A stretch of DNA of 64,000 nucleotides from Haematobia irritans (lineage: Eukaryota; Arthropoda; Insecta; Diptera; Muscidae). Positions 34,368-46,672 of the stretch are shown here, piece after piece. The notes beneath the pieces are model-generated. The model saw only the letters and a program-made list of their open reading frames with translations, was not told the DNA's origin and did not search any database. The translations under genes were made by a program, and so were the position numbers. Location of the stretch: the NCBI RefSeq assembly GCF_050003625.1, contig NC_134399.1:107548615-107612614 (forward strand), read 5' to 3'. Within the stretch, counting starts at the first letter, position 1. Each line of letters starts with the position of its first letter.

Positions 34368-34836
34368 TTTTAATTAAAACTTTCTTATGTCCTCGTTTAA
34401 AAGGTTACTCGAAAAGTTCCTCACCTGCGGTAGTACATAATTTTTTTTGGTAAAAAAATTATTTCTCTATTCAATATAAGTCTCTTTATGGGTGATCAAT
34501 TAATTTTAGGAAACCTCCAATTTTTCAATACAATTTCCGTAGTATGATTTGTCTTTTATTTCGTGATAGATCTCAGTTTCAGGGATTATGTATTCTATTA
34601 TAACAACCGTTGAAACCTTTATTGCTAAACTTCTTACCACGGCTATGCATCTCTCGTAGCTTAGGGATATCTCTAAACAAATTCATAGAAAACCCTTTTT
34701 CATGAATAACAAAAGAAAGTGGGAAAATTTTGAGATGACAATCAATTCTACGATTTTATACAAATGATAAATGAGATTTTATCCGAGGCAAAAAACCAAC
34801 ACTATCTGAGATCTAATTGTAATAAATGCATACATA
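34368..34836. other. no recognisable feature
   Basis: AT-rich DNA with no ORF or repeat that I could match. Confidence 0.3.
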
Positions 34837-35365
34837 CACTGAAAAAAGCTTGTCTTTGCACTAAAGATTTTGGTATTGATTCGAAGCCCATGAAGCTGAG
34901 AATCGAAGTAAGGATACATCAAGACTCCACTTCAAGAGTCAAAAGACATCTCCTACTTTGAATGCTTTTTAGCTTTGTAGTCACGATACAAAAATTCAAC
35001 TAATTTAAAAACGATTTACTTATATTTTAAGAATTTCCAGAATTATTAGTTATTTTTAATCAAAAAAAAAAATCTTTCATTTTAGGATACACAATTTTAA
35101 GTTTAATAACTTAACTATAAGGACAAAACGACTTCATTTTGGAAGTTAAGTTGTTGTTAACACGATTTTAAAGGACTCTGATAGCACATGAAGAAAAAGG
35201 AAAATAATAAATTAATCTTTGTTTCCTAGAATCAAGTACGCAAAACTTAAATGTTAAAGAGAATTGTGTCCTAAAATATATCCTTATTTCAATTCTCCAC
35301 TTCTTTGCCTCGGATTTAATACCAAAATCATTAGTGTAAAGACAAAATCTTTTTTTATGTGTGTG
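34837..35365. mobile_element. CACTGAAAAA MITE, type A, diverged copy
   Basis: Begins ACACTGAAAAAAGCTTGTCT with TGGTATTGATTCGAAGCCC. The right part is TTCAATTCTCCACTTCTTTG, then GTGTAAAGACAAAATC. The right TIR is decayed. Confidence 0.55.
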
Positions 35366-36060
35366 TCATGCACACACAATTAAAAAAAAAAAACATAATT
35401 TAAAGAAAACCAAAAAAAGTGGTTACAAGTGTCTGATACTCTTTTTCATACAAACGGTGTACCATATATAACTTTTGACTACAATAAAAACGGAAATAAT
35501 GTAATTTACCAATATTCAAAAATATTTTGTACAATTTTGAAAGAATCTATGTAGGATGAAATTTTTGCAGCGTCAAACCATTCGTCGTTAAAAAAAAACA
35601 GTGTCCGATCGACTGTGTGTTTAAAATAGAAATGTTATTATTTATGACAAAATAGAAATAAAAACAAAAACATTGTGACACGCGTCCGTCCTTTTTATAA
35701 AAGCAAAAATGGACTAACTTACTCATTGTCTCCACACCTTTACCATATTTAACAACCTCCTACCCAGCAAAAATGCCTACTTTATTTTAACTGCATAGAA
35801 AGTTCATTTGAGTCAATTTTTTTTACAACTCACTTTTTTCATATTTTTATATGAAAATATTACCTTGTTTTGTTTCAAATAGCTTAAAAACAGAGTAAGA
35901 ATTAATAAAATGGTACAAATTATTTAAATTTTAAAATTGCAAATTTTTGAAAATATTTGATATCAAACGTTCCAGATAACCATTAGAATGCATTAAAAAT
36001 CATTTTAAAAATTATTTCGTTGACAAAATATCAAAAAATTTCTAAATTCAAATTTATAAC
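35366..36060. other. half copy of the CCCAGCAAAAA MITE; otherwise no feature
   Basis: From 35763 ACCCAGCAAAAATGCC with TTTATTTTAACTGCATAGAA and GATATCAAACGTTCCAGAT matches 14194-14430. The rest, including GTGTGTGTCATGCACACACA at about 35360, is unassigned. Confidence 0.45.
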
Positions 36061-36062
36061 TA

Positions 36063-36622
36063 CACAGAAAAAAATATCACCAAAATATTTCCAATTAAAA
36101 AGTTAATTGAAGTTGAACATTTTTTCAATTAATAAATTAATTGATACAATTAACTTTTTAATCATCATAGAAACATTAAGTTAATTAAGTCAATGATTGA
36201 AAATTTTAAAATTTTTAATTAAAAAATTAATTGATACAATTAACTTTTTAATCAAATTCGGAAGACTAATTCAGTTAAAAAAGTGCTGATTTTTTTTTAA
36301 ATGTATTTCAAACAATCATTTGTTAATCCAAATGAAAACTTTAAGCCAATTCAGAAAGTAATTAAAAATAGTTACATTTTTTAATTAATAAATTAATTGA
36401 GTTTTGCAATCAACATCAATTAAATTTTTAATTGAATCAATTAAAAAATTAATTGAAATTTGCTGAAAAAAATCGATTAATTTTTTAATCAAGAATTTTT
36501 TCTATGCCCAATTAAAACTGTGATTGATACTATCATTTTCGTGATTGAAGACATTTTAATTAAAAAATTAATGGGATCAATTAATTTGGTGATTGAACTT
36601 AAAAAAAATTTGTTTGTGTGTA
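36063..36622 (+). mobile_element. ATTAATTG-rich MITE (long form), copy 1 of a pair
   Basis: Begins CACAGAAAAAAATATCACC and ends GTGATTGAACTTAAAAAAAA plus TTTGTTTGTGTG. The interior is packed with TTAATTAA/ATTAATTG palindromes. The same sequence recurs at 36853 in the same orientation with few changes. Confidence 0.75.
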
Positions 36623-36852
36623 AGTTCAGTTCATTCCATCTTACTTAAAATAAAGAAAATTTCATTGGGTTGTAAGAAATTTCTTATAAAGTATAAAAAC
36701 TCAAGTAAAAGATGATTCAATTTGTAAGAAGAAATTTCCCAAATGTTTTCTCCATAAGGAGTTAGCATAAAGGGCCCAAAATTGAGTTATCTCTCCCAGC
36801 CAGATCTATACTAAAGGCTGTGGAAAGGTTCATTCGCCCGAACCGAAACATG
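36623..36852. other. spacer between two MITE copies
   Basis: About 230 bp with no recognisable repeat. Confidence 0.35.
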
Positions 36853-37418
36853 TACAGTCACAGAAAAAAATATCACCAAAATATTTCCAATTAAAAAGTT
36901 AATTGAAGATGAAAATTTTTCCAATTAATAAATTAATTGATACAATTAACTTTTTAATCATGATAGAAACATTAAGTTAATTAAGTCAATGATTGAAATT
37001 TTTAAAATGTTTAATTAAAAAATTAATTGATTAATTAATTTTTAATCAAATTCGGAAGACTAATTCAGTTAAAGAAAGTGCTGATTTTTTTTACTTTTTT
37101 AATTAAAAATGTATTTCAAACAATCATTTGTTAATCCAAATAAAAACTCTAAGCCAATCTAACTAAGTAATTAAAAATAGTTACCTTAATAAATTAATTG
37201 CGTTTTGCAATCAACATCAATTAAATTTTTAATTGAATCAATTAAAAAATTAATTGAATTGCTGAAAAAATCAATTAATTTTTTAATCAAGAATTTTTTC
37301 TATGCCCAATTAAAACTGTGATTGATACTATCATTTTCGTGATTGAAGACATTTCAATTAAAAAATTAATTGGATCAATTAATTTGGTGATTGAATCAGA
37401 GAAAAAATTTTTTGTGTG
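36853..37418 (+). mobile_element. ATTAATTG-rich MITE (long form), copy 2 of a pair
   Basis: CACAGAAAAAAATATCACC to AGAGAAAAAATTTTTTGTGTG. Differs from copy 1 by small indels in the A/T runs. Inverted ends (CACAGAAAAAA / TTTTTTGTGTG) fit a MITE. Confidence 0.75.
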
Positions 37419-37597
37419 GTCCAGGCGTGTATAGATTTGTATCTGGCGGTTTCTTTTCAATGGCTCTATTAACCATGTTCCTTAATCTATATCTGTCCAT
37501 AAAGCTCGAAGAATAATTGTATAATTAGATATAATGCATTTGGACGTCAATTGCCTGTTTCGGTATCAGGCTAACATGAAATATAAAGTAATTTAGT

Positions 37598-38606
37598 TTT
37601 TATACCCTCCACCATAGGATGGGGAGTATATTAACTTTGTCATTCCGTTTGTAACACATCGAAATAGTGCTCTAAGACCCCATAAGGTATATATATTTTG
37701 GGTCTTGGTGAAATTCTGAGTGGATCGAAGCATGTGCGTCCGTCTGTTGAAATCACGCTAACTTCCGAACGAAACAGGCTATCGACTTGAAACTTGGCAC
37801 AAGTAGTTGTTATTGATGTAGGTCGGATGGTATTGCAAATGGGCCATATCAGTTCACTTTTACGTATAGCCCCCATATAAACGGACCCCCAGATTTGGCT
37901 TGCGGAGCCTATAAGAGAAGCATATTTCATCCGATACATGGTACATGGTGTTGGTATATGGTCTCTAAAAACCATGCAAAATTGGTTCATATCGGTCCAT
38001 AATTATATATAGCCCCATATAAACCAATCCTCAGAATAAGCTTGCGGAGCCTCAAAAAGAAGCAAATTTCATCCGATCCAGCTGAAATTTGGTACAACCA
38101 AACAACCATGCAAAAATTGGTCCACATTGGTACATAATTATATATAGCCTCCATATAAACCGATCCCCAGATTTGGCTTGCGAAGGCTCTAAGAGAAGCA
38201 AATTTCATCCGATCACAGAAAACTCACGATTGCTCCTCGAGCCAAAAATAATCTCGTGTTCATATTTGTATATAGCTCCCATATAAAGCAACCCCCATAT
38301 TTCAATTCTGGCTCTAGCACAAAAGTTCATATCGGATCGTAATTAGTTCTTTCCTATATATTCCGGTCAAGAACTGAATATATACGTATTTAATCGACCT
38401 TTCTTTTCCCGCATGGACTAACTTACAATTTCTCCCGCATGGACTAACTTACAATTGAGAAGATGATGTTAAGAAGTTTTAAGAAGCCTTGCCATCGGCC
38501 GCAACCCAAGTAATTTAATTGTGGATGACCGTCTTTAGTAGAAGTTTCTACGCAATCCATGGTGGAGGTTCGGCCTGGCCGAACTTACGGCCGTATATAC
38601 TTGTTT
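37598..38606 (+). mobile_element. HINE family 3, complete but short (about 1.0 kb)
   Basis: 5' end TTTATACCCTCCACCATAGG, short GTGCGTCCGTCTG tract at 37734, block TATCGACTTGAAACTTGGC, about three degraded central repeats, GGTCAAGAACTGAATATATA, and the 3' hairpin end TTCGGCCTGGCCGAA with GTATATACTTGTTT at 38606. Confidence 0.8.
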
Positions 38607-40042
38607 AATAATAATAATAAGTTCATTTTAGCATCAATATATAGATGTACTTTTTTTCGGTGTATGTGACTGTTGATATTCCAATATAAATTACAACGGA
38701 ACCAACTGCAACTCTAGCAATCACTTTCATTTTCTTTTTCATTTACAACATGGGAAACTTGCTCTTGCCACTAGTACGAGTATGTGGTGATGATGTTTTT
38801 TTTTTGCTCCTAATCAATGCATTCGTATATACCAACATTTATTTATAGGCTATACAAACAAATTTTCACATACACATTTAGACTTGGTGAAATATGTGAG
38901 TATGTGCAATTTAACCATTGCTGTCATCTATATTCAGCATTTATTGTTTATACCACAACAAATGGTATTTGTAATGTACCTTAAGCGGATCATACAAAAT
39001 GTAACGAATCGATTTTCGCTACGAATATTAGATATTTAAGTATTTCGAAAAAAAACATAGTTGTTTTTGTTGCGAAAGTATATTTGTGTAGGAATCCACC
39101 CATACATATGGCAATTTTAAAATTCATTACAATTTTTCATGTGTTTTGTTTTTTGTTTTTCCTTGGCCTCTGCACCATATTGGATAGAAAGTGCTCTAAC
39201 CTGTCGTTGCAGTTAAATAGATTTGAAATTTACACACTTCGATAACGAAATAAAATCAGTAAAATGTTTATATATTTAGTTTCATTTAATGGGAAATTGT
39301 AGTTATGATGAAATATTTAACAGATGTTTATGTTTGAAGAAAGTCAATCTGAGAGAATGACGGCAAAACGAAAGACTTAAGATGCAAACTTTATGATATA
39401 CACAATTATCCAATGTATTTCAGAGAGAGGATGGGGGATGGGTGAGGAGAGATAAATTTGACTGTCTAAACAACAGGATTTCCATAAATGACAGAAAACT
39501 GTGCCAAAAATAAGCGTCCATAAAAAAAAAAAAGTAAAACAACTAATAAATGAGCTTATTATTTCTGAAAACTATGAAAATATATGTTAATTTTTTTTTT
39601 TTTAATTTTCATTACAAGTTTCTGTTTTTTGTTGTGACTACAAACCAAATGTCATTATTACAGACATCTAATAGAAGACTGATACCAATGACCAGTACAA
39701 AGGTTTCCCATAAAGCGTTTTTCTTTTCATCTTCTATATTTCATCCTTGTGTACTCCAAGCTTTTTCAAATGTTCCTGCACGATCCTTAGTCTAACTAAA
39801 AAAAGGCACACTTATATAATATTTGCCACAAATTAATAATATAAATAATAGAAATTAATCACACATTTTTAAACACTTTTGTCAATAAAGCGCAGTTAAA
39901 ATTGTAAATATATTACTATAGGTTTGCATTGGATATAAAGGGGCAATTTCGAAAGTCTTATCAGAAATGTAAGAAATGCCACAGAATAAAACCATGTCTC
40001 AAAAGAAAAATATTTTTAAAAAAGCTTTGGGCGAAATTTTAA
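38607..40042. other. no recognisable feature
   Basis: About 1.4 kb without a repeat that I could match or a credible ORF. It may be older intronic sequence. Confidence 0.3.
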
Positions 40043-40390
40043 TAAATGACAGTCAACACTCAAATAAGAGTGAAGCCACCAGAAATGAAAATGTAGAAAT
40101 TTTTAACTATGTTAAACTTTACTCCAAATGCATATGACAAAAATAATTAAATGTTTTCAAGACAATTTATTAGACATAATTAATTTTGATCAATTGTTAA
40201 GAAAACTTCGTAGGAAAAAATTGAAGTTCGAAATCGCAAAAATGTCCTTAGCGCCATATGAATTTCAAGATGGCACATTTGTGGTAAAATTTCAAAAAAG
40301 TCACCTATGCGTAATTTGAACTAAAAAATTATAAGCTCCATGAACTAAAACACATTTAAATTGCCTTTAATGCCATGTAGGGTAATTTTT
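40043..40390 (-). mobile_element. CACTGAA MITE type B, inverted partial copy
   Basis: Matches the complement of 12667-13166 (AATTGAAGTTCGAAATCGCA; GCCATATGAATTTCAAGATG). It is cut at the right by the following HINE. Confidence 0.55.
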
Positions 40391-41095
40391 TATACCCTAA
40401 ACCATATAGTGGTCAGGGTATAATAAGTTTGATCGGCCAAAAAATGTGCCTACCAGAAATATTGATTTTAGACCCCATAAAATATATACCGATCGACTCA
40501 GAATCACCTCCTGAGTCGATCTAGCGCTTGGTGTCCGTCCGTCCGTCTGTCCATGTATTTGTTGTTCACAGGATTCCGGTCGCAATTATTAACCGATTTT
40601 GATGAAATTTGGTACAGGGAGTTTTTCGGGCACAAGGACGAACGCTATTGAATTTGGAAGAAATCGGATCAAATTTAGATATAGCTCCCATATATATGTA
40701 TCGCCCGATTTCGACAAATGGGGTCACATTGCGCGTTTTTTCAAACCGATAGTCACCAAATTTGGCAAAAGGTAATCTTTTCCATCGCCCTTCAAGTCTG
40801 CAAAATTTCATCCAAATCGGTTCAGATTTAGATACAGCTCTCATATATATGTATCGCCCGATTTTCCCAAATTTGGCCACAAAACCTTTATTTATCAACC
40901 GATCTTACTCAAAGTTGGCTAAATATAATCTTCTATAGCACTAACTATATGTGAAAAAAATCATCGAAATCGGTTCAGATTTAGCTATAGCTCCTATATA
41001 TATGTACCGCCCGATTTTTCTAAATTTGACCATAAAATCCTTATTTATCAACCAATCTTACCTAAATTTAGCTAAATGTAGTCTTCTATAGCACT

Positions 41096-41443
41096 AGGTT
41101 AGGTTAGGTTAGGTGGCACCCCGATGTATCAGGCTCACTTAGACTATTCAGTCCATTGTGATACCACATTGGTGAACTTCTCTCTTATCACTGAGTGCTG
41201 CCCGATTCCATGTTAAGCTCAATGACAAGGGACCTCCTTTTTATAGCCGAGTCCGAACGGCGTTTCACATTACAGTGAAACCACTTAGAGAAGCTTTGAA
41301 ACCCTCAGAAATGTCACCAGCATTACTGAGGTGGGATAATCCACCGCTGAAAAACTTTTTGGTGTTCGGTCGAAGCAGGAATCGAACCCACGACCTTGTG
41401 TATGCAAGGCGGGCATGCTAACCATTGCACCACGGTGGCTCCC
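41096..41443 (-). mobile_element. tRNA-derived SINE, copy 4, with 8-bp target duplication
   Basis: Flanked by ATAGCACT at 41088-41095 and 41444-41451. On the minus strand it runs from GGGAGCCACCGTGGTGCAAT to a tail of four AACCT units. Target duplication plus simple-repeat tail shows it entered by retrotransposition into an existing HINE. Confidence 0.93.
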
Positions 41444-42051
41444 ATAGCACTAACTATATGTGCAAAAAATCATCGAAATCGGTTCAGATTTAGATATAGC
41501 TCCCATATATATGTATATCCTGATTTTCCCAAATTTGGCCATAGAACCCTTATTTATTAACCGATCTTACTAAAAGTTAGCTAGATCCAGTCCCCTACAG
41601 TACTAACTATATGTGCAAAATTTCATCGAAATCGGTTCAGATGTAGATATAGCTCCCATATATGTATCACCCGATTTTGAAAAATTCGCCCCTAATAACC
41701 TTATGTTTGACCATACAGGCCTCATTTCTTAACTGATCTTACTCAAATCTTGCACAAGGTAACCTTTTGTGGTATTAATCAAACCCGCAAAATATTATGC
41801 AAATTGGTTCAGATTTAGATATAGCTTCCATATATATGCATCGCCCGATTTTCCCAAATTTGGCCATAGTACTCTTATTTATTAACCAATGTTACTCAAA
41901 TTTCAAATTTAGATGTACTAGCCGATCGTACTTATACATACTTGTAGCTCTTACATAAGAATATTGCACTAATTTAACGATTTTCTCTTTTTTAATAATG
42001 GGCTCAATATTAGTGGCATACCAGCTCCGTAGGCGCAATATCAACACAGCC

Positions 42052-42752
42052 AGTGTTGCTAGAAGTAGGGGAAATTCCCTATATGTAGGGTTTTTCTAAT
42101 ATTTAGCGTCTTGTAGGGACGTAGGGTCACAATGTAGGACATTTTCACTCAACACAATTTGTAATAATTTTTACATTTTGGTGGCTCTAGAGGAGGAAAT
42201 TAGAAGCCGGCAAGGCTTGATCTTTAACAATGTGTGGTAAACTTTATTCCTGTAGAAAATTTTGTCAACATTTTATTTCTATAGAACATTTTGTCAAAAT
42301 TGTATTTCTATAGAAATTTTTTTCAAGATATTATTTCTATAAAAAATTTTCTCAAAATTTTATTTCTATGGAATTTTTTCTCAAAATTTTATTTCTATAG
42401 AATTTATTGTCAAAATTTTATGTCCATAGAAAAATTTCTCACAAAAATTTGTTTATAGAAACTTTTTCCAAATTTTATTTTTATAGACATTTAACAAAAA
42501 AGATTACTAATTTGGGTAGAATTCTACCAACTGTGGCAACCGTGGTGGTAATATAAATTTATATTCTAAGTTATATACGTAGCATATTCATGTTTTAAGA
42601 TAATAAGCTACTTACAAGCATTTTTGTTTTGTAAAATTTTTTAAATTTAACGAAAAATATAGTAGGGAAAATTGTTTGGGAATATATGGGAAAGTAGGGA
42701 ACTGTTTTTGTCCTTGTAGGGTAAACCGAACATTTTCCCTGGCAACATTGAC
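42052..42752. mobile_element. candidate element with CAGTGTTGC ends, containing 29-bp units
   Basis: Left CAGTGTTGCTAGAAGTAGGG and right CCCTGGCAACATTG form imperfect inverted ends, and GTAGGG motifs recur near both. About eight 29-bp minisatellite units sit inside (42250-42480), then the GAATTCTACCAACTGTGGCA module. A similar start (CAGTGTTGCCAGTATTGG) stands at 43379. No clear target duplication, so the borders are provisional. Confidence 0.5.
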
Positions 42753-42942
42753 TATGAGCTATAGTCAGATTGACACAAAGCACCCATAGACATGTACCCC
42801 TTAATTTTCTTAAATATGCAACTGCGGTTTATCTCCCAGACCTATATGTTACCCCACAAATGCTTATGATTACTAATTCTGTAATGGTGGTTTAGGGTAT
42901 GATATAGTCGGCCCGCCTGACTTTCTACTTTACTTACTTGTT

Positions 42943-43560
42943 TTTTGTGTAAGTCCGAAACGAACTTTTTCATTTGACTGAAATGCCAACAACAGCTGCT
43001 TGTTTTATAAATGTATGGAATTTGATATTTTCTATCGTATATATGTTATATCAAAGTCCTTCATGAACGTGTTGGTTTCAACTTTAAATTCCAAATTCAA
43101 ATTCGACTACAAGTATAAATAATGCCATTTTCGATTTTGAAAGATCTTTTACATTTGTTTTTAAATAAATATTGAAGAATTATTCCTGATATATTAAAAT
43201 AAAGTTCACCTCAGTTCAAAGGAATTTTCCTTAGTACCTAGATATCTATTTTAAAATCAAATCTCCTAACATTGAGACCAAAGTTGATCAATGAATGTTT
43301 ATAAACTTTTGGTCGCGAAAAACAATTGTAATGCGTCTTATCATTCCACGTAAAATGGGATTTGGGATTACAGGTGCTCAGTGTTGCCAGTATTGGAGAT
43401 TTCCTTCCAAATTGGGGATACTTTTCATGAATAGCGATGAAACTTTTGAGTTGGGGACTTGGGGGTTTTATGGGGAATTTCTATAAATTTGGTGATTTTT
43501 GAGGGGCCTTTTTCTAAATCGGTTGGTTCATTATAAAATCAGGTTTACAATAATGGTTTA
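42943..43560. other. MITE-like fragments, no gene
   Basis: 42950-43290 shares ATATCAAAGTCCTTCATGAA-type sequence with 21020-21070. 43379-43550 begins with CAGTGTTGCCAG like the insert above. Nothing coding. Confidence 0.35.
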
Positions 43561-43564
43561 CATG

Positions 43565-44463
43565 ATCTTTTTATATATAAGTATAATAAGTTTGTGCATT
43601 TGTATGTAATGCCAAGAAGGAAAAATCGGAGACCCATCGTTTAGTATACCGATCGTCTTAGAATTAAATTCTGAGTCGATTTAGCGATGTCCGTCTGTCT
43701 GTCTGTATACGTAATTTTGTGTGCAAAGTACAGGTCGCAGTTTTAGTCCGATCGTCCTGAAATTTGGCACAGAATTTTAATTTGGCTCAAAGACAATTGC
43801 TATTGATTTTCAAAAAAATCGGTTCAGATTTAGATATAGCTGCCATATATATTTATCACCGATCTGGTCATAATTGACGTATTTATCAACTTATTTTCTT
43901 AAAATTTCGTACAGCCAAATGGTTTGCGGCTCTCGTAAAGTATGCAAAATATCAGCCAAATCGGTTCAAATTTAGATATAGCTCCCATATATATCTTTCG
44001 CCGGATATGCACTTATATGGCCACAAAAGCCAGAGTTTTGTCCTGATTTGCTTCAAATTTTGCACAAGCAGAGCGTTTAATATTATCGTTAAGTGTGCCA
44101 AATTTGATTAAAATCAGTTCCGATTTAGATATAGCTCCCATATATATCTTTCGTCCTATATGGACTTATATGGTCTCAACAGCCAGAGTTTTGTCCTGAT
44201 TTGTTTCAAATCTTGCACAAGGAATACGTTTAATAGTATCGTTAATTGTGCCAAATGTAGTTGAAATCGGTTCAGACTTAGATATAGCTCCATATATATG
44301 TTTTTTTTCCGCCAAAATGGCCAAAATATCCACATTTTCCTTATAAAATCGCCATTGCTAAGTCGAAAAAATCATAAATACGACCGATAAATCATAAATA
44401 CGCTTTTGCCAAGTTGACTCAAAATAGTCGGCCCGCCCGACTTTAGACTTTACTTACTTGTTT
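43565..44463 (+). mobile_element. HINE family 1, about 0.9 kb
   Basis: 5' region TATAATAAGTTTGTGCATTT, AAATTCTGAGTCGATTTAGC, GTCCGTCTGTCTGTCTG at 43689, four central repeats (GATATAGCTCCCATATATAT), and the 3' end AGTCGGCCCGCCCGACT with TTACTTACTTGTTT. The first about 15 bp are mutated. Confidence 0.8.
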
Positions 44464-44573
44464 AAGTCTACATTATTATTAAAAAGAAGCAAAGTGAATT
44501 ACCATATTTAAAAAGAACACTTTGGTTTTCTTTATTCCACGGCATACAAAAGAGTGCAAGTAGAGCCTTTGGA

Positions 44574-45467
44574 CTATAATTGATTGGTATGCAAAATTCA
44601 AGCATGGTGAAATGAGCACGGAGGACGATGAACGCGGTGGACGCTCGAAAAAGGTCGTTACCGACGAAAACATTAAAAAAAATCCACAAAATGATTTTGA
44701 ATGACCGTAAAATGGGTGCCGCGCGAGCTCACATTTGACCAAAAACGACAACGTGTTGATGATTCTGAGCGGTGTTTGCAGCTGTTAACTCGTAATACCC
44801 CCGAGTTTTTCGGTCGATATGTGATAATGGATGAAACATGGCTCCATCACTACACTCCTGAGTCCAATCGACAGTCGGCGGAGTGGACAGCGACTGGTGA
44901 ACCGCCTCCGAAGCGAGGAAAGACTCAAAAGTACGCTGGCAAAGTAATGGCCTCTGTTTTTTGGGATGCGCATGGAATAATTTTTATCGATTATCTTGAG
45001 AAGGGAAAAACCATCAACAGTGACTATTGTATGGCGTTATTGGAGCGTTTGAAGGTCGAAATCGCGGCAAAACGGCCCCATATGAAGAAGAAAAAAGTGT
45101 TGTTCCACCAAGACAACGCACCGTGCCACAAGTCATTGAGAACGATGGCAAAAATTCATGAATTGGGCTTCGAATCGCTTCCCCACCCACCGTAGTCTCC
45201 AGATTTGGCCCCAGCTTCTTTTTCTTGTTCTCAGACCTCAATAGGATGCTCAATAGGATGGCTTCATTGAAGAGGTGATCGCCGAAACTGAGGCCTATTT
45301 TGAGGCAAAACCGATGGAGTACTGCCAAAATGGTATCAAAAAATTGGAAGGTCGTTATAATCGTTGTATCGCTCTTGAGGGGAGCTCTGTTGAATAATAA
45401 AAAATGAATTTTGACAAAAAAAAATGTGTTTTTCTTTGTTAGACCGGGGACTTATCAGCCAACCTAT
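44574..45467 (+). mobile_element. irritans-type mariner (Himar1-like), 5' truncated
   Basis: Begins inside the transposase (ATTGATTGGTATGCAAAATT) and ends with TIR sequence AGACCGGGGACTTATCAGCC to 45467, then TA. The 5' TIR and the first about 40 codons are absent. The right end is closer to a full TIR than the copy at 1-104. Confidence 0.9.
44577..45403 (+). pseudogene. irritans-subfamily mariner transposase (DD34D), multiply broken
   Basis: Resembles Himar1 transposase as I know it. Visible: VVTDENIKK in the N-terminal domain; WVPRELTF linker; first Asp in VIMDETWLHHY; TGEPPPKRGKTQK; second Asp in LFHQDNAPCH. Damage: an in-element deletion of about 100 nt joins two AAAATG motifs near 44710 and shifts frame; a TAG at 45193-45195 replaces the Tyr before SPDLAP; and the third-Asp region is lost or scrambled by a small duplication of TCAATAGGATG at about 45238. 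No active protein is possible. Confidence 0.9.
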
Positions 45468-45714
45468 TAAGACATATTTCTAGAATTTTTAATTCATTTC
45501 GTTAGAAGTCGGGCCTAAGTATTACCCCTTATTTGTGTTCATCTCGGATAGTGTTCATAAATATAGAAATGATTATGGTTCATATTCATATTGATCTGCC
45601 ATTAAATTTTATTACCTGACTATTTACCAGTAAGTAATACAATTTTCTACGATAAGTACGTTGTGACCAAACTCTCATATTCATTTCACGAGCTTTTGGA
45701 GGACGATCACCCGT
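45468..45714. other. no recognisable feature
   Basis: Short stretch between the mariner and the hAT-type MITE; no repeat matched. Confidence 0.3.
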
Positions 45715-45722
45715 CTCCTGGT

Positions 45723-46174
45723 CAGAGAATGAAGCCGACCCATTTTTGTCGGCTGACAATAAATGTTTACCTCCGGCGGCGGCGGCTTGACGGCTAAGCC
45801 GATAAAAAATTGTCTATTCGGCGGCGAGAAATTATCTATTATAAAATCAATTTGAAGTTTTCCGAATTGTAATGAGATTAGTTGTACAACCAATCTTACA
45901 ATCATATTTACATTTTATTCAAATTTTTTGAGCTGATTTTTTGTAAAACTATTATAACAACTTGATACTAATTGATTGAAGGTGGAAAGTTCAAAATTTT
46001 GGCAAAACCTATAACAAATATTATTAAATTTTTCTGATATAAATCAGTATTTTAGATTAATTGGCGGCTAAATTTGAGTCGAGATGAGTCACATATTCGG
46101 CGGCGGCGTCGACTGCTAAAAGCCGGTCGGCGACGGCTAAAATCGGCGGCGCGACTTGGCGGCTTCATTCTCTG
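45723..46174. mobile_element. hAT-type MITE, 452 bp, GC-rich ends
   Basis: Inverted ends CAGAGAATGAAGCCG and CGGCTTCATTCTCTG are bounded by an exact 8-bp duplication CTCCTGGT (45715-45722 and 46175-46182). Both subterminal regions are rich in CGGCGG/GGCGGC, the middle is AT-rich. An 8-bp target duplication and a CA(G) start are hAT hallmarks. Only one copy seen in the window. Confidence 0.9.
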
Positions 46175-46182
46175 CTCCTGGT

Positions 46183-46600
46183 GCTGTGTTTTGAAATCTT
46201 GATCCTAAGCAGTTTGGTACCTAGTACGACTATTTATTTTTTTAATTTTTTTTATATTCTTTCAATTTTACTGATTTTCTACAACAGAACCTATTTCTTT
46301 ATTTTTTGCATAAAACTTGTCAAATATTTACTGGGCATTTTTGTGTGGTACTTTAATTTATGTGTTCAGTCTGTATGACAAAATGTTTTACCGACAATAA
46401 GTCGCCCATGTTATCACTACGGGTGGTCGTTCGTCATATTCGAAAATTTACCAAGTGCAAATGATCAAGTTGATCACCCAAACTGAAGCATATGTTGTCA
46501 CCTTAAGATCTTCCTATTGTCATCCTGTAAATGTCACGTAAAACGGCACACTGGTAAATATGGACCTAAAATATTAGTTGTTAGGAAGTTAGCATGTTTA
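46183..46600. other. no recognisable feature
   Basis: A 65-residue hydrophobic ORF at 46181-46378 is AT-driven and not supported as a gene. Confidence 0.3.
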
Positions 46601-46672
46601 TCACAATGAACTGAATAGTCTAAGTGAGCCTGAATCTTAATCGGGCTGCCACTTTAACCTAGCATGATTGCT
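46595..46672 (+). mobile_element. SINE 3' end fragment, copy 8
   Basis: ATCACAATGAACTGAATAGT, CTAAGTGAGCCTGA, then ATCGGGCTGCCACTTTAACC: the last about 65 bp of the SINE, with an inserted TCTTA. Confidence 0.75.

Larger units (their letters stand above)
40391..42942 (+). mobile_element. HINE family 1, interrupted by a SINE and a second insert
   Basis: 5' end TTATACCCTAAACCATATAG, block CTCCTGAGTCGATCTAGC, GTCCGTCCGTCCGTCTG at 40531, many central repeats with AGATATAGCTCCCATATATA, and the 3' hairpin AGTCGGCCCGCCTGACT with ACTTACTTGTTTT. The SINE at 41096-41443 and the insert at 42052-42752 account for about 1 kb. It is a mirror-type relative of the copy at 4306-6861. Confidence 0.8.

Noticed and set aside
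41101..41116. Interstitial telomere repeat (TTAGG)n
   Set aside because: It is the 3' tail of a minus-oriented SINE bounded by target duplications, not a telomeric tract.
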